Source: Pseudochrobactrum sp. sp1633 (GTDB lineage: Bacteria; Pseudomonadota; Alphaproteobacteria; Rhizobiales; Rhizobiaceae). Taken from it: a stretch of 64,000 nt of DNA. The stretch covers positions 124,001 to 188,000 of the forward strand of contig NZ_JARRAE010000001.1 of assembly GCF_030376605.1 (NCBI RefSeq), written 5' to 3'. Made by a program: the position numbers and the translations under genes. The notes beneath the pieces are model-generated. The model searched no databases. It was not told where the DNA came from and saw only the letters and a list, made by a program, of their open reading frames with translations. Numbering within the stretch: the stretch's first letter is position 1; the number at the start of each line of letters is the position of its first letter. Below, piece after piece: positions 54,977 through 64,000 of the stretch.

Positions 54977-55210
54977 TTATTCCGGTGCGCGGGTCTGCAA
55001 TGCCAATGCGTGCAGAACGCCGCCCATATTGCCGCCGAGGGCGTCATAAACCATCTGATGCTGCTGAACGCGGGTCTTTCCGCGAAAGGCTTCCGCAACG
55101 ACTTCGGCAGCGTAATGATCACCGTCACCGGCAAGGTCGCGGATGCTGACAACAGCGCCGGGAATGCCTGCCTTGATCATGTCTTCAATATCACCAGGTG
55201 CCATAGCCAT
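54977..55210 (-). CDS. bolA: BolA-family protein
   Basis: 77 residues from ATG 55210 (MAMAPGDIEDMIKAGIPGAV), preceded 8 bases upstream by GGAGG. A longer frame to 55231 lacks support. The class II KH-like fold is visible with GDHYAAEVVAEAFRGKTRVQ and QHQMVYDALGGNMGGVLHAL. By length it is nearer the YrbA/IbaG group than stress-type BolA. It probably binds an iron-sulfur cluster with Grx4. Confidence 0.93.
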   Translation of the reverse strand: MAMAPGDIEDMIKAGIPGAVVSIRDLAGDGDHYAAEVVAEAFRGKTRVQQHQMVYDALGGNMGGVLHALALQTRAPE

Positions 55211-55242
55211 ATTAAAATCCTCCGAGAGCATTTTTTCTGATC

Positions 55243-55341
55243 AGAGCGTGCCGCGTCTAAGCTAATCCACTGCGCTCGCTCTAATTCTTTGATTGGGCGT
55301 GTATCTTGTCCAAAAGCCGTTACAGATTTTTTGGGATACAC
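55243..55341. repeat. Intergenic palindromic repeat, RIME-like (copy 2)
   Basis: A two-part element upstream of bolA. AGAGCG (55243-55248) pairs with CGCTCT (55277-55282). Then GTGTATC (55299-55305) pairs with GATACAC (55335-55341) around CCAAAA (55310-55315) and TTTTGG (55329-55334). The GCGCTCGCTCTAATTCTTTG segment resembles a repeat I remember as common in rhizobial genomes. Confidence 0.6.
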
Positions 55342-55351
55342 ATTTAAATTG

Positions 55352-55390
55352 GAGCCTGCGTCTCGGTGTTTCAAGACGCAGGCTCTTTTA
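55352..55390. terminator. Strong hairpin between purL and bolA
   Basis: A perfect 12-bp stem (55352-55363 with 55374-55385) with a 10-base loop. The T-run is better on the + strand (CTTTTATT) than on the - strand used by purL, so its direction is uncertain. It lies 23 bases beyond the purL stop. Confidence 0.7.
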
Positions 55391-55412
55391 TTAACGGGTA
55401 TAAATACCGGTA

Positions 55413-57644
55413 TTAGATTTCCCCGTTCATATAGTCAGGGAACCATGATTCATAGGCCTGATGCAACTGCTCAACCGACACTGCCTTCGCAGAGCCGAGA
55501 ATAACAGCTTTACCGCCGGTGCGACCGATCATTGGTGCGGAAACGCCTGCTTTTTCAGCGCGCGCCTGCACCTGAGCCAAATTGCCCTCTGTCACTGTCA
55601 GCACATAGCGACCCTGATCCTCACCGTAGAAAGTGAGAACAGGATTATGTGCAGCCGGTTCATTGATGGTTGCGCCGATCTCACCTTTGATTGCCATTTC
55701 AGCCACAGCCTGTGCCAGACCGCCCGATGAGCAATCGTGAACGGCAGTCACCAGACCATCTTCAATCAGGCTGCGAACGAAGTCACCGGTCGCTTTTTCA
55801 TGCGCCAGATCAACATGCGGAGCAGGGCCGTCAGTGCGGTTATGCACATCACGCATATAGGCGGATTGGGCAATATGCGTGCCCCAGCCTTCCGGTGCGC
55901 CAGCCAGCAGAATGGCTTCGCCTTCAGCCGCAAAGCGGATGCGTGCCATTTTCGACCAATCTTTGATCAGGCCAACGCCGCCGATGGTTGGTGTCGGCAG
56001 AATGCCCTGACCATTGGTTTCGTTGTAAAGCGATACGTTGCCGGAAACGATCGGGAATTCCAGTACGCGGCAGGCTTCGCCGATACCCTTAATCGCATGA
56101 ACCAGCTGGCTCATGATTTCAGGACGCTCAGGATTGCCGAAATTGAGGTTGTCTGTTGATGCAAGCGGTGTTGCGCCGGTTGCTATCAGGTTGCGCCAGC
56201 ATTCGGCTACAGCCTGCTTGCCGCCTTCAAACGGATCTGCTTCCACATAGCGCGGAGTAACGTCTGACGAGAAAGCCAGAGCTTTGGTTTCATGGCCTTC
56301 AACGCGGATCACACCCGCATCACCGCCCGGCAATTGCAGGGAGTTGCCCTGAATCAGCGTGTCATATTGTTCATAGACCCAGCGGCGGGATGAACCGTTT
56401 GCAGAATTGAGCAGCATGATCAGGCTGTCTGCAATATCGGCAGCCGGTACATCATCGGCAGCGAGTGGTTTTGGCGCAACAGCCGGTGTCCACGGACGAT
56501 CATATTCCGGAGCCTCATCGCCGAGTTCTTTGATCGGCAGATCGGCAACCTGTTCGCCCTGATGGAACACGCGGAAACGCAGATCATCGGTGGTTTTGCC
56601 AACGATAGCAAAATCCAGACCCCATTTTTTGAAGATCGCCTGTGCTTCTGCTTCCTGTTCAGGACGCAGCACCATCAGCATACGTTCCTGACTTTCCGAG
56701 AGCATCATTTCATAGGCAGACATCTGCTCTTCGCGCACCGGTACAGTGTCGAGGTTCAGTTCAATGCCGAGATCGCCCTTGGCGCCCATTTCAACGGCGG
56801 AGCAGGTGAGACCGGCAGCGCCCATATCCTGAATGGCGATAACCGCGCCGGAAGCCATCAGTTCAAGACAGGCTTCAAGCAGGCATTTTTCGGTGAACGG
56901 ATCGCCGACCTGAACAGTAGGGCGCTTTTCATCAATCGATTCGTCAAATTCAGCGGATGCCATTGTTGCACCGCCAACGCCGTCACGACCGGTTTTTGCA
57001 CCGAGATAAACGACCGGCAGGCCAACGCCTTCAGCCTTGGAATAGAAAATCGCATCGGACTTTGCCAGACCGGCAGCAAAAGCATTGACGAGGATGTTGC
57101 CGTTATAACGGGCATCAAATTCGACTTCACCGCCAACAGTAGGCACGCCGAAGGCATTGCCGTAGCCGCCAACGCCTGAAACAACGCCGGATACGAGGTG
57201 GCGGGTTTTCGGATGGTCAGGCTCACCGAAGCGCAGGGCATTCATGGCTGCAACAGGACGGGCACCCATCGTGAATACGTCACGCAAAATGCCGCCAACG
57301 CCGGTGGCTGCGCCCTGATAAGGCTCGATATAAGACGGGTGGTTGTGGCTTTCCATTTTGAAAACTACGCAATCGCCGTCATCAATATCAACAACACCGG
57401 CATTTTCGCCCGGGCCCTGAATAACGCGAGCGCCGGTTGTCGGCAGAGTGCGCAGCCATTTCTTGGATGATTTATACGAGCAATGCTCGTTCCACATCGC
57501 CGAGAAAATACCCAGCTCCGTAAAGCTTGGCTCACGACCGATCAGGTCAAGAATGCGCTGGTATTCGTCGGGCTTGAGGCCGTGTGAGGCAATCAGTTCC
57601 GGTGTGATCGGGTAATCATTACGGATTGACTTTTTGCTGTCCAT
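55413..57644 (-). CDS. purL: Phosphoribosylformylglycinamidine synthase subunit PurL (small form)
   Basis: 743 residues, the small PurL that works with separate PurQ and PurS. The catalytic-site motif [16 protein letters not shown] is near residue 55, and MESHNHPS near residue 97. It converts FGAR to FGAM in purine synthesis with ammonia from PurQ. The gene is separated from purQ by a lipoprotein gene and a GST-like gene on the same strand. Confidence 0.98.
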   Translation of the reverse strand: MDSKKSIRNDYPITPELIASHGLKPDEYQRILDLIGREPSFTELGIFSAMWNEHCSYKSSKKWLRTLPTTGARVIQGPGENAGVVDIDDGDCVVFKMESHNHPSYIEPYQGAATGVGGILRDVFTMGARPVAAMNALRFGEPDHPKTRHLVSGVVSGVGGYGNAFGVPTVGGEVEFDARYNGNILVNAFAAGLAKSDAIFYSKAEGVGLPVVYLGAKTGRDGVGGATMASAEFDESIDEKRPTVQVGDPFTEKCLLEACLELMASGAVIAIQDMGAAGLTCSAVEMGAKGDLGIELNLDTVPVREEQMSAYEMMLSESQERMLMVLRPEQEAEAQAIFKKWGLDFAIVGKTTDDLRFRVFHQGEQVADLPIKELGDEAPEYDRPWTPAVAPKPLAADDVPAADIADSLIMLLNSANGSSRRWVYEQYDTLIQGNSLQLPGGDAGVIRVEGHETKALAFSSDVTPRYVEADPFEGGKQAVAECWRNLIATGATPLASTDNLNFGNPERPEIMSQLVHAIKGIGEACRVLEFPIVSGNVSLYNETNGQGILPTPTIGGVGLIKDWSKMARIRFAAEGEAILLAGAPEGWGTHIAQSAYMRDVHNRTDGPAPHVDLAHEKATGDFVRSLIEDGLVTAVHDCSSGGLAQAVAEMAIKGEIGATINEPAAHNPVLTFYGEDQGRYVLTVTEGNLAQVQARAEKAGVSAPMIGRTGGKAVILGSAKAVSVEQLHQAYESWFPDYMNGEI

Positions 57645-57745
57645 ATCGGTGTCGCTGTCTTCTTTGATCTATGAGCCGGAGCTCGGATATGTGATAGGTT
57701 TGATGCTTAATTCTTATGTGCCGCCAGCTTCGCTGGCTTAGTCGG

Positions 57746-58144
57746 TTAGCAGCTTTTTTGTCCGGAAGCCCAGCGCGCTGTATCGCGCTCAATGCGTTCC
57801 GAAAGCGGGCTTTGCATTAACGGGCCAAAACGCTCCATCCGTCCCGGATTGCCTTCTGCCTGTACAACCAGCAAAGGCCGGTCATTCGGGTTCTTTGCAG
57901 GGACGACCAGAATGCGCGGGCGGCCGGTGTAGGAAACCAGTTCCGGCGCCAGCGTATATTGACGAAACTGAGGGTCACCGGATTTAAACCAGCATTGTCT
58001 GGCACCGAGCGCTACGCGCTCCATAGTTGCCAATGCGGAATGACTGACCGCAACAGCAGCAGGTGATGAAGGCTTTTTTGAAGCCAGACAACCGCTTAAA
58101 ACACCTGCAGACAGTGCCAGTAGAATTACATGCGTCAATTTCAT
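57746..58144 (-). CDS. Small lipoprotein of unknown function
   Basis: 132 residues from ATG 58144 (MKLTHVILLALSAGVLSGC). The signal peptide ends in the lipobox LSGC with Cys19, so it should be acylated; Ala at +3 suggests the outer membrane. The mature part has RVALGARQCWFKSGDPQFRQ and a C-terminal cysteine, allowing an internal disulfide. I do not recognise the family. It lies between the GST-like gene and purL, with no functional link to purines evident. Confidence 0.78.
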   Translation of the reverse strand: MKLTHVILLALSAGVLSGCLASKKPSSPAAVAVSHSALATMERVALGARQCWFKSGDPQFRQYTLAPELVSYTGRPRILVVPAKNPNDRPLLVVQAEGNPGRMERFGPLMQSPLSERIERDTARWASGQKSC

Positions 58145-58192
58145 TAAAGGCAAAGCTCCGCAGGGCAATGATGGTATGGCATTTAAACAATT

Positions 58193-58224
58193 GCAAAGCC
58201 TGACAGTTCCTTGTCAGGCTTTGC
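58193..58224 (-). terminator. Terminator after the GST-like gene
   Basis: A perfect 13-bp stem (58193-58205 with 58212-58224) with a 6-base loop lies 14 bases beyond the stop of the - strand GST-like gene. The T-run is only TTT, so strength is uncertain. Confidence 0.7.
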
Positions 58225-58237
58225 ATATTTCAAGGGT

Positions 58238-58888
58238 TTAGCTGGCTTTCGCCAGTGCTTTTCTGGCATCCTGCATCTCGCCCAATACGGCAGCAATTTC
58301 CGGAATGCCTTCAGCATTGGCTTTGTAGCCTTCGATCTTAGGGCAATCTTCCAGAATAGCCTCGTAGCCGGGGAAGTGGCGCAGGCTTTCCAGCAGGAAG
58401 CGTGTTGGTGCAAGCCATGCATCAGCCAGTGTTACTTCTTCACCCAGCGCATAAGGGCCGGAGGAGATACGCGCCTCAACTGTCTGCAAAGCATGGCGGA
58501 CATGGGTTGAGATTTTAGCCGTCTTTTCCGCAGATTGCAGCGAAGCAGGGCCTGCGAGCAAAACAGGGATGATTGAAGGCAGCACGTCAAGATCAAGCAG
58601 ACGCATAATAATGCGAATCTGAGCCCGGTCTTTAGGGTCTGCAGGCATCATCGGTTTTTCCGGAAAACGCTCTTCCAGATATTCAGCAATGACAGAGGCT
58701 TCAAACAGGGTTTCACCGGAGCCGGTAACCAGAACCGGAATACGGCGCATCGGTGAAATTTCACGGAAGCTTTCCGGCAACGGTGGTCCGGCAGGGGCAT
58801 CGATCAGTTTGAGCGGCAGGTCTTTGACCTCAGCAATAATGCGGATAAAGGCGCAGTAAGGTGATAAAGGCTTATTATAGAGCTTCAT
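58238..58888 (-). CDS. Glutathione S-transferase family protein
   Basis: 216 residues. The N-terminal thioredoxin-like domain (about 1-80) starts MKLYNKPLSPYCAFIRIIAE and keeps IPVLVTGSGETLFEASVIAE with the cis-Pro and the Glu/Ala-Ser glutathione motif. An all-helical C-terminal domain follows. Likely a cytosolic detoxification or redox enzyme; substrate unknown. It sits between purQ and the lipoprotein gene. Confidence 0.9.
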   Translation of the reverse strand: MKLYNKPLSPYCAFIRIIAEVKDLPLKLIDAPAGPPLPESFREISPMRRIPVLVTGSGETLFEASVIAEYLEERFPEKPMMPADPKDRAQIRIIMRLLDLDVLPSIIPVLLAGPASLQSAEKTAKISTHVRHALQTVEARISSGPYALGEEVTLADAWLAPTRFLLESLRHFPGYEAILEDCPKIEGYKANAEGIPEIAAVLGEMQDARKALAKAS

Positions 58889-58972
58889 TAGTACTTCCTC
58901 CCGTTATGCTGATGTCATCAGACCATAGGATTGTTGTTGAGACAAACCTGAGACCTGTCAAAGAAGTAATCA

Positions 58973-59010
58973 AAAAGCGCGCCCGCATAACCGTAAAGCA
59001 CTATGCGGGC
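58973..59010 (-). terminator. purQ terminator
   Basis: A perfect 9-bp stem GCCCGCATA/TATGCGGGC (58981-58989 with 59002-59010) is followed on the - strand by a TTTTT tract. It lies 10 bases beyond purQ and closes purC-purS-purQ. Confidence 0.85.
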
Positions 59011-59019
59011 GGAACTTGA

Positions 59020-59691
59020 TTACGAAGCGAGGCGATCCAGAGCCGACGCAAACAATGCACGGCCGTCTGTGCCGCCATGTGCCTGCTCAATAAGGTTTTC
59101 CGGATGCGGCATCATGCCGAGCACGTTGCCTTGTGCATTGGTGATACCGGCAATGTCATTGATCGAGCCGTTTGGATTGGTGCCTTCCGCATAGCGGAAT
59201 ACGACCTGACCATTATCTTCAATGGACTTCAGAACATCGCTTTCAGCAAAATAATTGCCGTCATGATGTGCTACAGGGCTGCGGATGATCTGGCCTTGTT
59301 CATAACCACGGGTGAACGAAGTCTGATTGTTAGCGACTTCGAGTTTGACTTCGCGGCAAACGAATTTCAGCGATGTGTTGCGCATCAGCGCACCCGGCAG
59401 CAAACCTGCTTCAAGCAGAATCTGGAAGCCGTTGCAGACACCGATGACGCGCACGCCGGCTTCAGCCTTTTTGCGCAGCGCCTGCATCACAGGCATACGC
59501 GCGGCAATCGCACCGCAGCGCAGGTAATCACCGTAGGAAAAGCCGCCCGGAATGACGATCAGGTCAACATCAGGAATTTCTGTATCGGTCTGCCATACAG
59601 TCTGCGGTGCTTTGCCGCCGATTTTGGTCAGCGCCGCGATCATGTCGCGGTCGCGATTCAGGCCGGGAAGAAGGATAACTGCTGATTTCAT
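59020..59691 (-). CDS. purQ: Phosphoribosylformylglycinamidine synthase glutaminase subunit PurQ
   Basis: 223 residues of a class I glutamine amidotransferase. The triad is Cys86 (VIGVCNGFQ) with His196 and Glu198 (MMPHPEN). It supplies ammonia to PurL. It lies 170 bases after purS on the same strand. Confidence 0.98.
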   Translation of the reverse strand: MKSAVILLPGLNRDRDMIAALTKIGGKAPQTVWQTDTEIPDVDLIVIPGGFSYGDYLRCGAIAARMPVMQALRKKAEAGVRVIGVCNGFQILLEAGLLPGALMRNTSLKFVCREVKLEVANNQTSFTRGYEQGQIIRSPVAHHDGNYFAESDVLKSIEDNGQVVFRYAEGTNPNGSINDIAGITNAQGNVLGMMPHPENLIEQAHGGTDGRALFASALDRLAS

Positions 59692-59861
59692 AATGCAGAT
59701 TACTCTCTTTTAATCCAACGCAGTTTCAGACAGACGGAGCAGGAAAAAATCAGTCCGGTGAACTGCCGGTGCGCTGATTACCCGTGAGGGTTTCCACTTT
59801 TGCCTTAGCTGCTTTAATTGCTCTTTTAAATATGGCGTTTTATGGCGCCAAAATAAAGAGA

Positions 59862-60104
59862 TCAGGCGATGTCGAAGCTGTAATCTTCAATAACCGTATT
59901 GGCGAGAAGCTTTTCGCACATGGCTTTCAGCTCTGCTTCAGCTTTTGTCTTGTCTGCGGTATCGAGAACAACATCAAAAACCTTGCCCTGACGGACAGAG
60001 TTGACGCCATCAAAGCCGAGGCTGCCAAGAGCGCCGACAATAGCTTTACCCTGTGGGTCGAGAACGCCGTTTTTCAGTGTGACGGTGACGCGTGCCTTAA
60101 TCAC
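59862..60104 (-). CDS. purS: Phosphoribosylformylglycinamidine synthase subunit PurS
   Basis: 80 residues, MIKARVTVTLKNGVLDPQGK, the full PurS core with VLDTADKTKAEAELKAMCEK. PurS dimers bridge PurL and PurQ in the three-part enzyme. It is 104 bases downstream of purC on the same strand. Confidence 0.97.
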   Translation of the reverse strand: MIKARVTVTLKNGVLDPQGKAIVGALGSLGFDGVNSVRQGKVFDVVLDTADKTKAEAELKAMCEKLLANTVIEDYSFDIA

Positions 60105-60208
60105 TTTGTTATCCTGTATTTTTTAAGAGGGAGTGTGCAACATCCGGTTAAGATACTGCCTGAAATACACAACCCGGAAAGCGGCAAACCTCCCGGGTTG
60201 AAATGACG

Positions 60209-60973
60209 TTACTTGACCAGTGTCGGGCCGGTAGGGCGTGGCGGCTCGTTCTCGTTCATAATGCCGAGACGGCGTGCCACTTCCTGATAGGCCTCAACCA
60301 GACCGCCCATATCGCGGCGGAAACGGTCTTTGTCCATTTTCTCATTCGTCGCGACATCCCAGAGGCGGGCTGAATCCGGCGAAATTTCATCTGCCAGAAC
60401 CACACGCATCATGTCGCCTTCGAACAGACGGCCGCATTCGATCTTGAAATCGACCAGCTGAATGCCGACGCCGAGGAACAGACCGGTGAGGAAGTCGTTG
60501 ATACGGATGGCAAGCGCCATAATATCATCAAGCTCCGCAGGGCTGGCCCAGCCGAAAGCTGTGATATGCTCTTCGGAAACCATAGGATCGTCGAGCGCAT
60601 CAGCTTTGTAGTAGAATTCGATGATTGAACGCGGCAGAACGGTGCCTTCTTCAATCCCCAGACGCTTGGCAAGCGAGCCGGCAGCAATATTGCGCACGAC
60701 AACTTCCAGCGGAATGATTTCGACTTCTTTGATCAGCTGCTCGCGCATATTTACACGGCGGATGAAGTGGGTCGGAATACCGATCTTGTTCAGCTGCGTG
60801 AAAATATATTCGGAAATGCGGTTATTCAGCACTCCCTTGCCATCAATCACTTCATGCTTCTTGGCATTGAAAGCGGTTGCGTCATCTTTGAAAAACTGAA
60901 TGAGCGTGCCTGGCTCCGGTCCTTCGTAAAGGATCTTGGCCTTGCCCTCGTAAATACGGCGGCGTCGATTCAT
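60209..60973 (-). CDS. purC: SAICAR synthase
   Basis: 254 residues, [20 protein letters not shown]. The signatures [18 protein letters not shown] and [17 protein letters not shown] are intact. It joins aspartate to CAIR, ahead of PurB in the pathway. It is the first gene of the purC-purS-purQ unit. A Pro-rich tail ([13 protein letters not shown]) ends it. Confidence 0.98.
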   Translation of the reverse strand: MNRRRRIYEGKAKILYEGPEPGTLIQFFKDDATAFNAKKHEVIDGKGVLNNRISEYIFTQLNKIGIPTHFIRRVNMREQLIKEVEIIPLEVVVRNIAAGSLAKRLGIEEGTVLPRSIIEFYYKADALDDPMVSEEHITAFGWASPAELDDIMALAIRINDFLTGLFLGVGIQLVDFKIECGRLFEGDMMRVVLADEISPDSARLWDVATNEKMDKDRFRRDMGGLVEAYQEVARRLGIMNENEPPRPTGPTLVK

Positions 60974-61308
60974 GGGGTTTAGGAACCTCTGGGGTTTGCT
61001 GAGACCGTTTCGAGACGAATTGTCTTACCTGTTGTTTCAGGCCCGATGTTTCAATAATGCGGCCACTGCAGCCGCAATGTCTGCGTTCCCTAGCGCAAAT
61101 GTCAGGTTTTAACAATCATCCTTTATGCCGCGATGTTGTTTTTCAGTGATTGTTTTATGCTTTTTCTGTGCGCAGCCTCTGGTTGTGTCACAAAGTCAGC
61201 CCTATATGCGGTTTACAGTGCTTCACAACTGCGTGATTTTGCTGGGGACTATGCCGGAATTGTAATCTCAATTATAATCTGAACGACAATTTGATATGTG
61301 AGGGACCT
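60974..61308. other. Divergent spacer between purC and the zeta-subunit gene
   Basis: 335 bases, no supported gene. It must hold promoters in both directions. A TATAAT lies at 61273-61278 on the + strand, 31 bases before the zeta ATG, but without a good -35. No purine-responsive motif was identified. Confidence 0.5.
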
Positions 61309-61629
61309 ATGAGCGGAATGGACGAACGTCGCAATACATTTGAGAAGAAATTTGCCCATGACGAAGACTTGCGGTTCCGCGCTGTTGCTCGCCGCAACAA
61401 GCTGCTTGGCCTTTGGGCGGCAGAAAAACTCGGCAAATCGGGCGAAGATGCGCAGGCCTATGCGGCTGAAGTTGTGCGTGCAGATTTTGAAGAAGCCGGT
61501 GATGAGGATGTTATCCGTAAAGTTACGGCTGATTTTAACGCAGCATCCGTGAATGTGAGTGATGCGGAGTTGCGCGTGCAGTTGCTGGATCTGCTGGAAG
61601 AAGCGGCCAAGCAAATCAGCGCAGAATAA
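61309..61629 (+). CDS. F1-ATPase zeta subunit (ATPase inhibitor, formerly DUF1476)
   Basis: 106 residues from ATG 61309 (MSGMDERRNTFEKKFAHDED), preceded by GAGGG. The family, first characterised in Paracoccus denitrificans, is a four-helix protein whose N-terminal inhibitory region enters F1 to block ATP hydrolysis. The N-terminal block and ARRNKLLGLWAAEKLGKSG are typical. How inhibitory it is varies among alphaproteobacteria. A gene for the F1 assembly factor Atp12 is 20 kb away in the same window. Confidence 0.9.
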   Translation: MSGMDERRNTFEKKFAHDEDLRFRAVARRNKLLGLWAAEKLGKSGEDAQAYAAEVVRADFEEAGDEDVIRKVTADFNAASVNVSDAELRVQLLDLLEEAAKQISAE

Positions 61630-61820
61630 AACTGTAATATGCGCCGTTAGCTGAGTTGGGCTGACATTTGCATTGATACGTTTGATTTTGAGAATCGCCG
61701 TGCGGATTGTTTCGCACGGCGATTTTATTTTCTGTGGCAGGCTGTAGACGCAATTCCTGCTGCGCTCTAAGATCGGGGTTCTTGAGCTATCCGGAATTTA
61801 TGTCATTCACAGGTGCATTC

Positions 61821-62597
61821 ATGACTTCATCCGCTTCTCTGTCCGCCAGACTGCGCTCCGGCGAAACAATCCGTTCCGCATGGAGCACTATCTCCGACCC
61901 GCTGTTGCTGGAGAATATCAGCGCTCTGGGGTTTGATGCGGTGACAATGGATATGCAGCATGGCTCGCATACAGAAAGCAGTATCTGTCAGGGGATTGGC
62001 ACGGTTAAAGCGGCAGGCAAGCCGGTGATTGTGCGTATTCCTGTCGGCCGGTTTGATACGGCCAGCCGTGCGCTCGATTTTGGTGCCAATGCGGTGATTG
62101 CGCCGATGATCAATTCAGCGGAGGAAGCCAGAGCTTTTGCCGCTTCAATGAAATACCCGCCAGTCGGAGAGCGCTCATGGGGACCGCTGCGTAGTGAAAT
62201 CAGCTATGGCCAACCCGGTTCCAATGATTATTTACTGGCTGCCAATCAGGAGACTTTGAGCTTCGCTATGATTGAGACCCGTGCGGCATTTGAGGCGCTG
62301 GATGCTATTCTGGCTGTGCGCGGTATTGATGGTGTATTCGTTGGGCCTGCGGATTTTTCCATCGCATGGAGCAATGGCCGCGAAGCCAATCCGTTTTCTG
62401 AGGCCATTGTTGAGCCGCTGACGCAAATTGCCAAGAAGGCCGCAGCAAGTAACAAACTTGCCGGAATTTATGCGCCGAATTCAGCCTTTGCCAAGCGTTA
62501 TCAGGCTTTGGGGTTCAGTTTTGTAACGCTGGCTTCAGATAGGGGATATCTGGCTGCCGGTGCCTCTGCCATGCTGAACGCGTGGGACGAGGTGTGA
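61821..62597 (+). CDS. HpcH/HpaI-family aldolase
   Basis: 258 residues from ATG 61821 (MTSSASLSARLRSGETIRSA), preceded by AGGTG; ATG 61800 is an alternative. The TIM-barrel motifs are DMQHGSHTESSI, KPVIVRIPVGR, the metal Glu in MIETRAAFEALDA and GVFVGPADFS. Such enzymes cleave 2-keto-3-deoxy acids, for example 4-hydroxy-2-oxoheptanedioate. The substrate is unknown and no catabolic genes are adjacent. Confidence 0.9.
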   Translation: MTSSASLSARLRSGETIRSAWSTISDPLLLENISALGFDAVTMDMQHGSHTESSICQGIGTVKAAGKPVIVRIPVGRFDTASRALDFGANAVIAPMINSAEEARAFAASMKYPPVGERSWGPLRSEISYGQPGSNDYLLAANQETLSFAMIETRAAFEALDAILAVRGIDGVFVGPADFSIAWSNGREANPFSEAIVEPLTQIAKKAAASNKLAGIYAPNSAFAKRYQALGFSFVTLASDRGYLAAGASAMLNAWDEV

Positions 62598-62607
62598 CAC
62601 GAAAATG

Positions 62608-62637
62608 AAAAGCCGCCGGAATTTCCGGCGGCTTTTT
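62608..62637. terminator. Terminator between the aldolase and hydrolase genes
   Basis: A 12-bp stem AAAAGCCGCCGG/CCGGCGGCTTTT with a 5-base loop and T-run lies between convergent genes. Confidence 0.9.
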
Positions 62638-62642
62638 TGTTC

Positions 62643-63191
62643 TCAGAGTTTTGACAAGAACTGAGTGAATACCATTGTACCTTCAGGCCAAGGGCCGTGA
62701 CCGGATTCCGTGTTGATATGACCGGCTTCACCGGCATCAATCAGCAGTGAACCCCAGGCGCCTGCAATATCTTCCGCAGCTTCAAATTTTGAAAACGGGT
62801 CATTGCGGCTGGCAATGGTAATCGCCGGAAACGGCAGGCGTTCACGCGGGTAAGGGCCGAAGGTCATCAGATGTTTCGGGCGGATGGTTTCATCCAGTAC
62901 ATCTGGCGGCGCAACAAAGAAAGCACCTGCCACCTTGTCCTTAATCTGCGGAATAGCATGAACAGCAGTGGGCACACCCAATGAATGGGCAACGAGGACA
63001 ACCGGCTTGGTCGCTTCATCCACATGCCTGATAAGCGAGGCTACCCAGTCTTCACGGACAGGTTTTGACCACTCAGCCTGCTGAACGCGGCGTGCGGTGG
63101 AGAGCTTGTTCTCCCAGCGTGTCTGCCAGTGATCAGGCCCCGAATTGGTGTAGCCGGGGATGATGAGAATATCTGCGTCTTTAACTTTCAT
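62643..63191 (-). CDS. RBBP9/YdeN-type alpha/beta hydrolase
   Basis: 182 residues. The small serine-hydrolase layout is complete: nucleophile Ser70 in VAHSLGV, Asp131 in SRNDPF and His158 in AGHIN. The N-terminal IIPGYTNSGPDHWQ is the family's typical opening. Its biological substrate is unknown. It is a single gene converging on the aldolase gene. Confidence 0.9.
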   Translation of the reverse strand: MKVKDADILIIPGYTNSGPDHWQTRWENKLSTARRVQQAEWSKPVREDWVASLIRHVDEATKPVVLVAHSLGVPTAVHAIPQIKDKVAGAFFVAPPDVLDETIRPKHLMTFGPYPRERLPFPAITIASRNDPFSKFEAAEDIAGAWGSLLIDAGEAGHINTESGHGPWPEGTMVFTQFLSKL

Positions 63192-63444
63192 TTTCAGCTA
63201 TTAATTTCATTCTGTTTGCTACGTCACTTCCCGCACTTGGTTTTATGGTGCAGGTAAAGTTTGTTCGCAGCTTGTTTCGCTAGATGTCTTTGTTGGCTTT
63301 TCTTGTATCGTGTTCAGTCATCTCTGTCGATGTCCGCTCGTATATTACGGCAAGTTCATGCGTTGTCGCCATGTTCCCGCTTTACAGGTTGCGCGTGTTC
63401 CTGAGGGGGCTGGCCTTGCAATGAAATATAGCTTTTGGTCATTT
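63192..63444. other. Spacer upstream of the RBBP9-type gene
   Basis: About 250 bases with no supported gene. An open + frame overlapping this area (from 63310) has no family resemblance and runs through a terminator and the opposite-strand gene, so it is left out. The promoter of the hydrolase gene must lie here, but no hexamers stood out. Confidence 0.5.
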
Positions 63445-63471
63445 AAAAGGCAGCTCAAAGGCTGCCTTTTT
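63445..63471. terminator. Terminator after the small membrane-protein gene
   Basis: A perfect 10-bp stem (63445-63454 with 63461-63470) with A/T ends lies 19 bases beyond the - strand gene ending at 63490. Confidence 0.85.
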
Positions 63472-63489
63472 GTTTTGTTTAGATTGCTA

Positions 63490-63837
63490 TCAAGCATTCG
63501 ATTTTGTCTGATACCAGATATATCCGATACCAATTATGGCTACGAATGGTGCAAAGCCCCATAGCAGCGCATTGATGAAGACTTTCAGGAGCATCAGGAT
63601 CAGTGCATTCATAAAGAATATATTTTGACCCATGATGAGGTTTTTCAGCTCATCCCAGACGAGTTTTGAGAAGGGGAACATGATCGTGCAGACTGCAAAA
63701 TATAGAAGCGGGGCGAACTGAGCACCATTTTTAGCCTGAAGTGCTACCGTTACCATCAGAGCAAAAAAGCAAGCACCAATTAACCAGGCACGGATCAGAT
63801 ATTTACGCTCAACACCATTTAGAATACGCCCTAACAT
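63490..63837 (-). CDS. Small inner-membrane protein of unknown function
   Basis: 115 residues with three hydrophobic segments: about 17-34 (AWLIGACFFALMVTVALQ), about 42-58 and a long one at about 76-106. Short basic ends (ERKYLIR, WYQTKSNA) flank them. No family recognised. A terminator lies just beyond the stop, which supports a real gene. The AT-rich region before the start (63838-64000) probably holds its promoter. Confidence 0.65.
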   Translation of the reverse strand: MLGRILNGVERKYLIRAWLIGACFFALMVTVALQAKNGAQFAPLLYFAVCTIMFPFSKLVWDELKNLIMGQNIFFMNALILMLLKVFINALLWGFAPFVAIIGIGYIWYQTKSNA

Positions 63838-64000
63838 TTTACCTCAATCATATTTTGTTTATCTTGATACGGTGGGGCGTATAACCTTCAGGTATCAAAA
63901 GTGTAAACAAATGAGATAATCAGATATCTTTAAAACTTAACAAAAGTGCTGATTTAAGTGCAAGGCATGACCTCAGCAGAATGTGTTCAGGCTCAGTACA

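Noticed and set aside
63310-63564. 84-codon + strand frame near the right end
   Set aside because: It runs across a terminator and into the opposite-strand membrane-protein gene, and its composition is not protein-like.

Overview
The window is a chromosomal segment of an alphaproteobacterium of the order Hyphomicrobiales (Rhizobiales), most likely family Brucellaceae. This rests on protein sequences that closely match what I remember of Brucella and Ochrobactrum (RplJ, UvrA, DmpA, PurL), on the cyclic-glucan exporter NdvA, on the alphaproteobacterial F1-ATPase zeta subunit, and on the PurS/PurQ/small-PurL purine set. Base composition looks near 50% GC, lower than I expect for Brucella or Ochrobactrum, so a relative such as Pseudochrobactrum is plausible (inference).

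From 1 to 32.4 kb lies the transcription/translation supercluster, all on the + strand: secE (3' end only), nusG, rplKA, rplJL, rpoBC, then the str operon (rpsL, rpsG, fusA, tuf), the S10 operon (rpsJ to rpsQ), the spc operon (rplN to secY-adk) and the alpha operon (rpsM, rpsK, rpoA, rplQ). Gene order is conventional. The spacers are not: strong hairpins, several with U-tracts, sit after rplL, rpoB, rpoC, rplR, rplO, adk, rpsM and rplQ. A small acidic protein of unknown function is encoded on the - strand between rpoC and rpsL.

From 32.5 to 45.3 kb are housekeeping genes: a DegP/HtrA-type protease, rarA, ndvA (-), an RluC-type pseudouridine synthase, an EamA-type transporter with an overlapping HAD phosphatase, an Atp12-type F1 assembly chaperone, glnB-glnA (-) and nnr.

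From 45.4 to 54 kb are uvrA (-), a gene-poor stretch of about 1.2 kb, dmpA, ttcA, an inositol-monophosphatase-family gene and a Bcr/CflA-type efflux gene (-). The gene-poor stretch (48.4-49.6 kb) is the most interesting part. It holds a canonical alphaproteobacterial SOS box, then a TATAAT -10, then about 210 nt of stacked hairpins, two with perfect GNRA tetraloops. A perfect Shine-Dalgarno and a 7-codon reading frame containing Pro-Pro-Asp lead straight into a hairpin near a U-tract. I could not assign it to any RNA family I know.

From 54.4 to 61 kb, on the - strand, are purC, purS, purQ, a GST-like gene, a lipoprotein, purL, bolA and grxD. They are followed by the zeta subunit, an HpcH/HpaI-family aldolase, an RBBP9-type hydrolase (-) and a small membrane protein (-). 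Two intergenic palindromic repeats of the rhizobial RIME type lie after nnr and next to bolA. I saw no tRNA, rRNA, CRISPR array, insertion sequence or phage gene.
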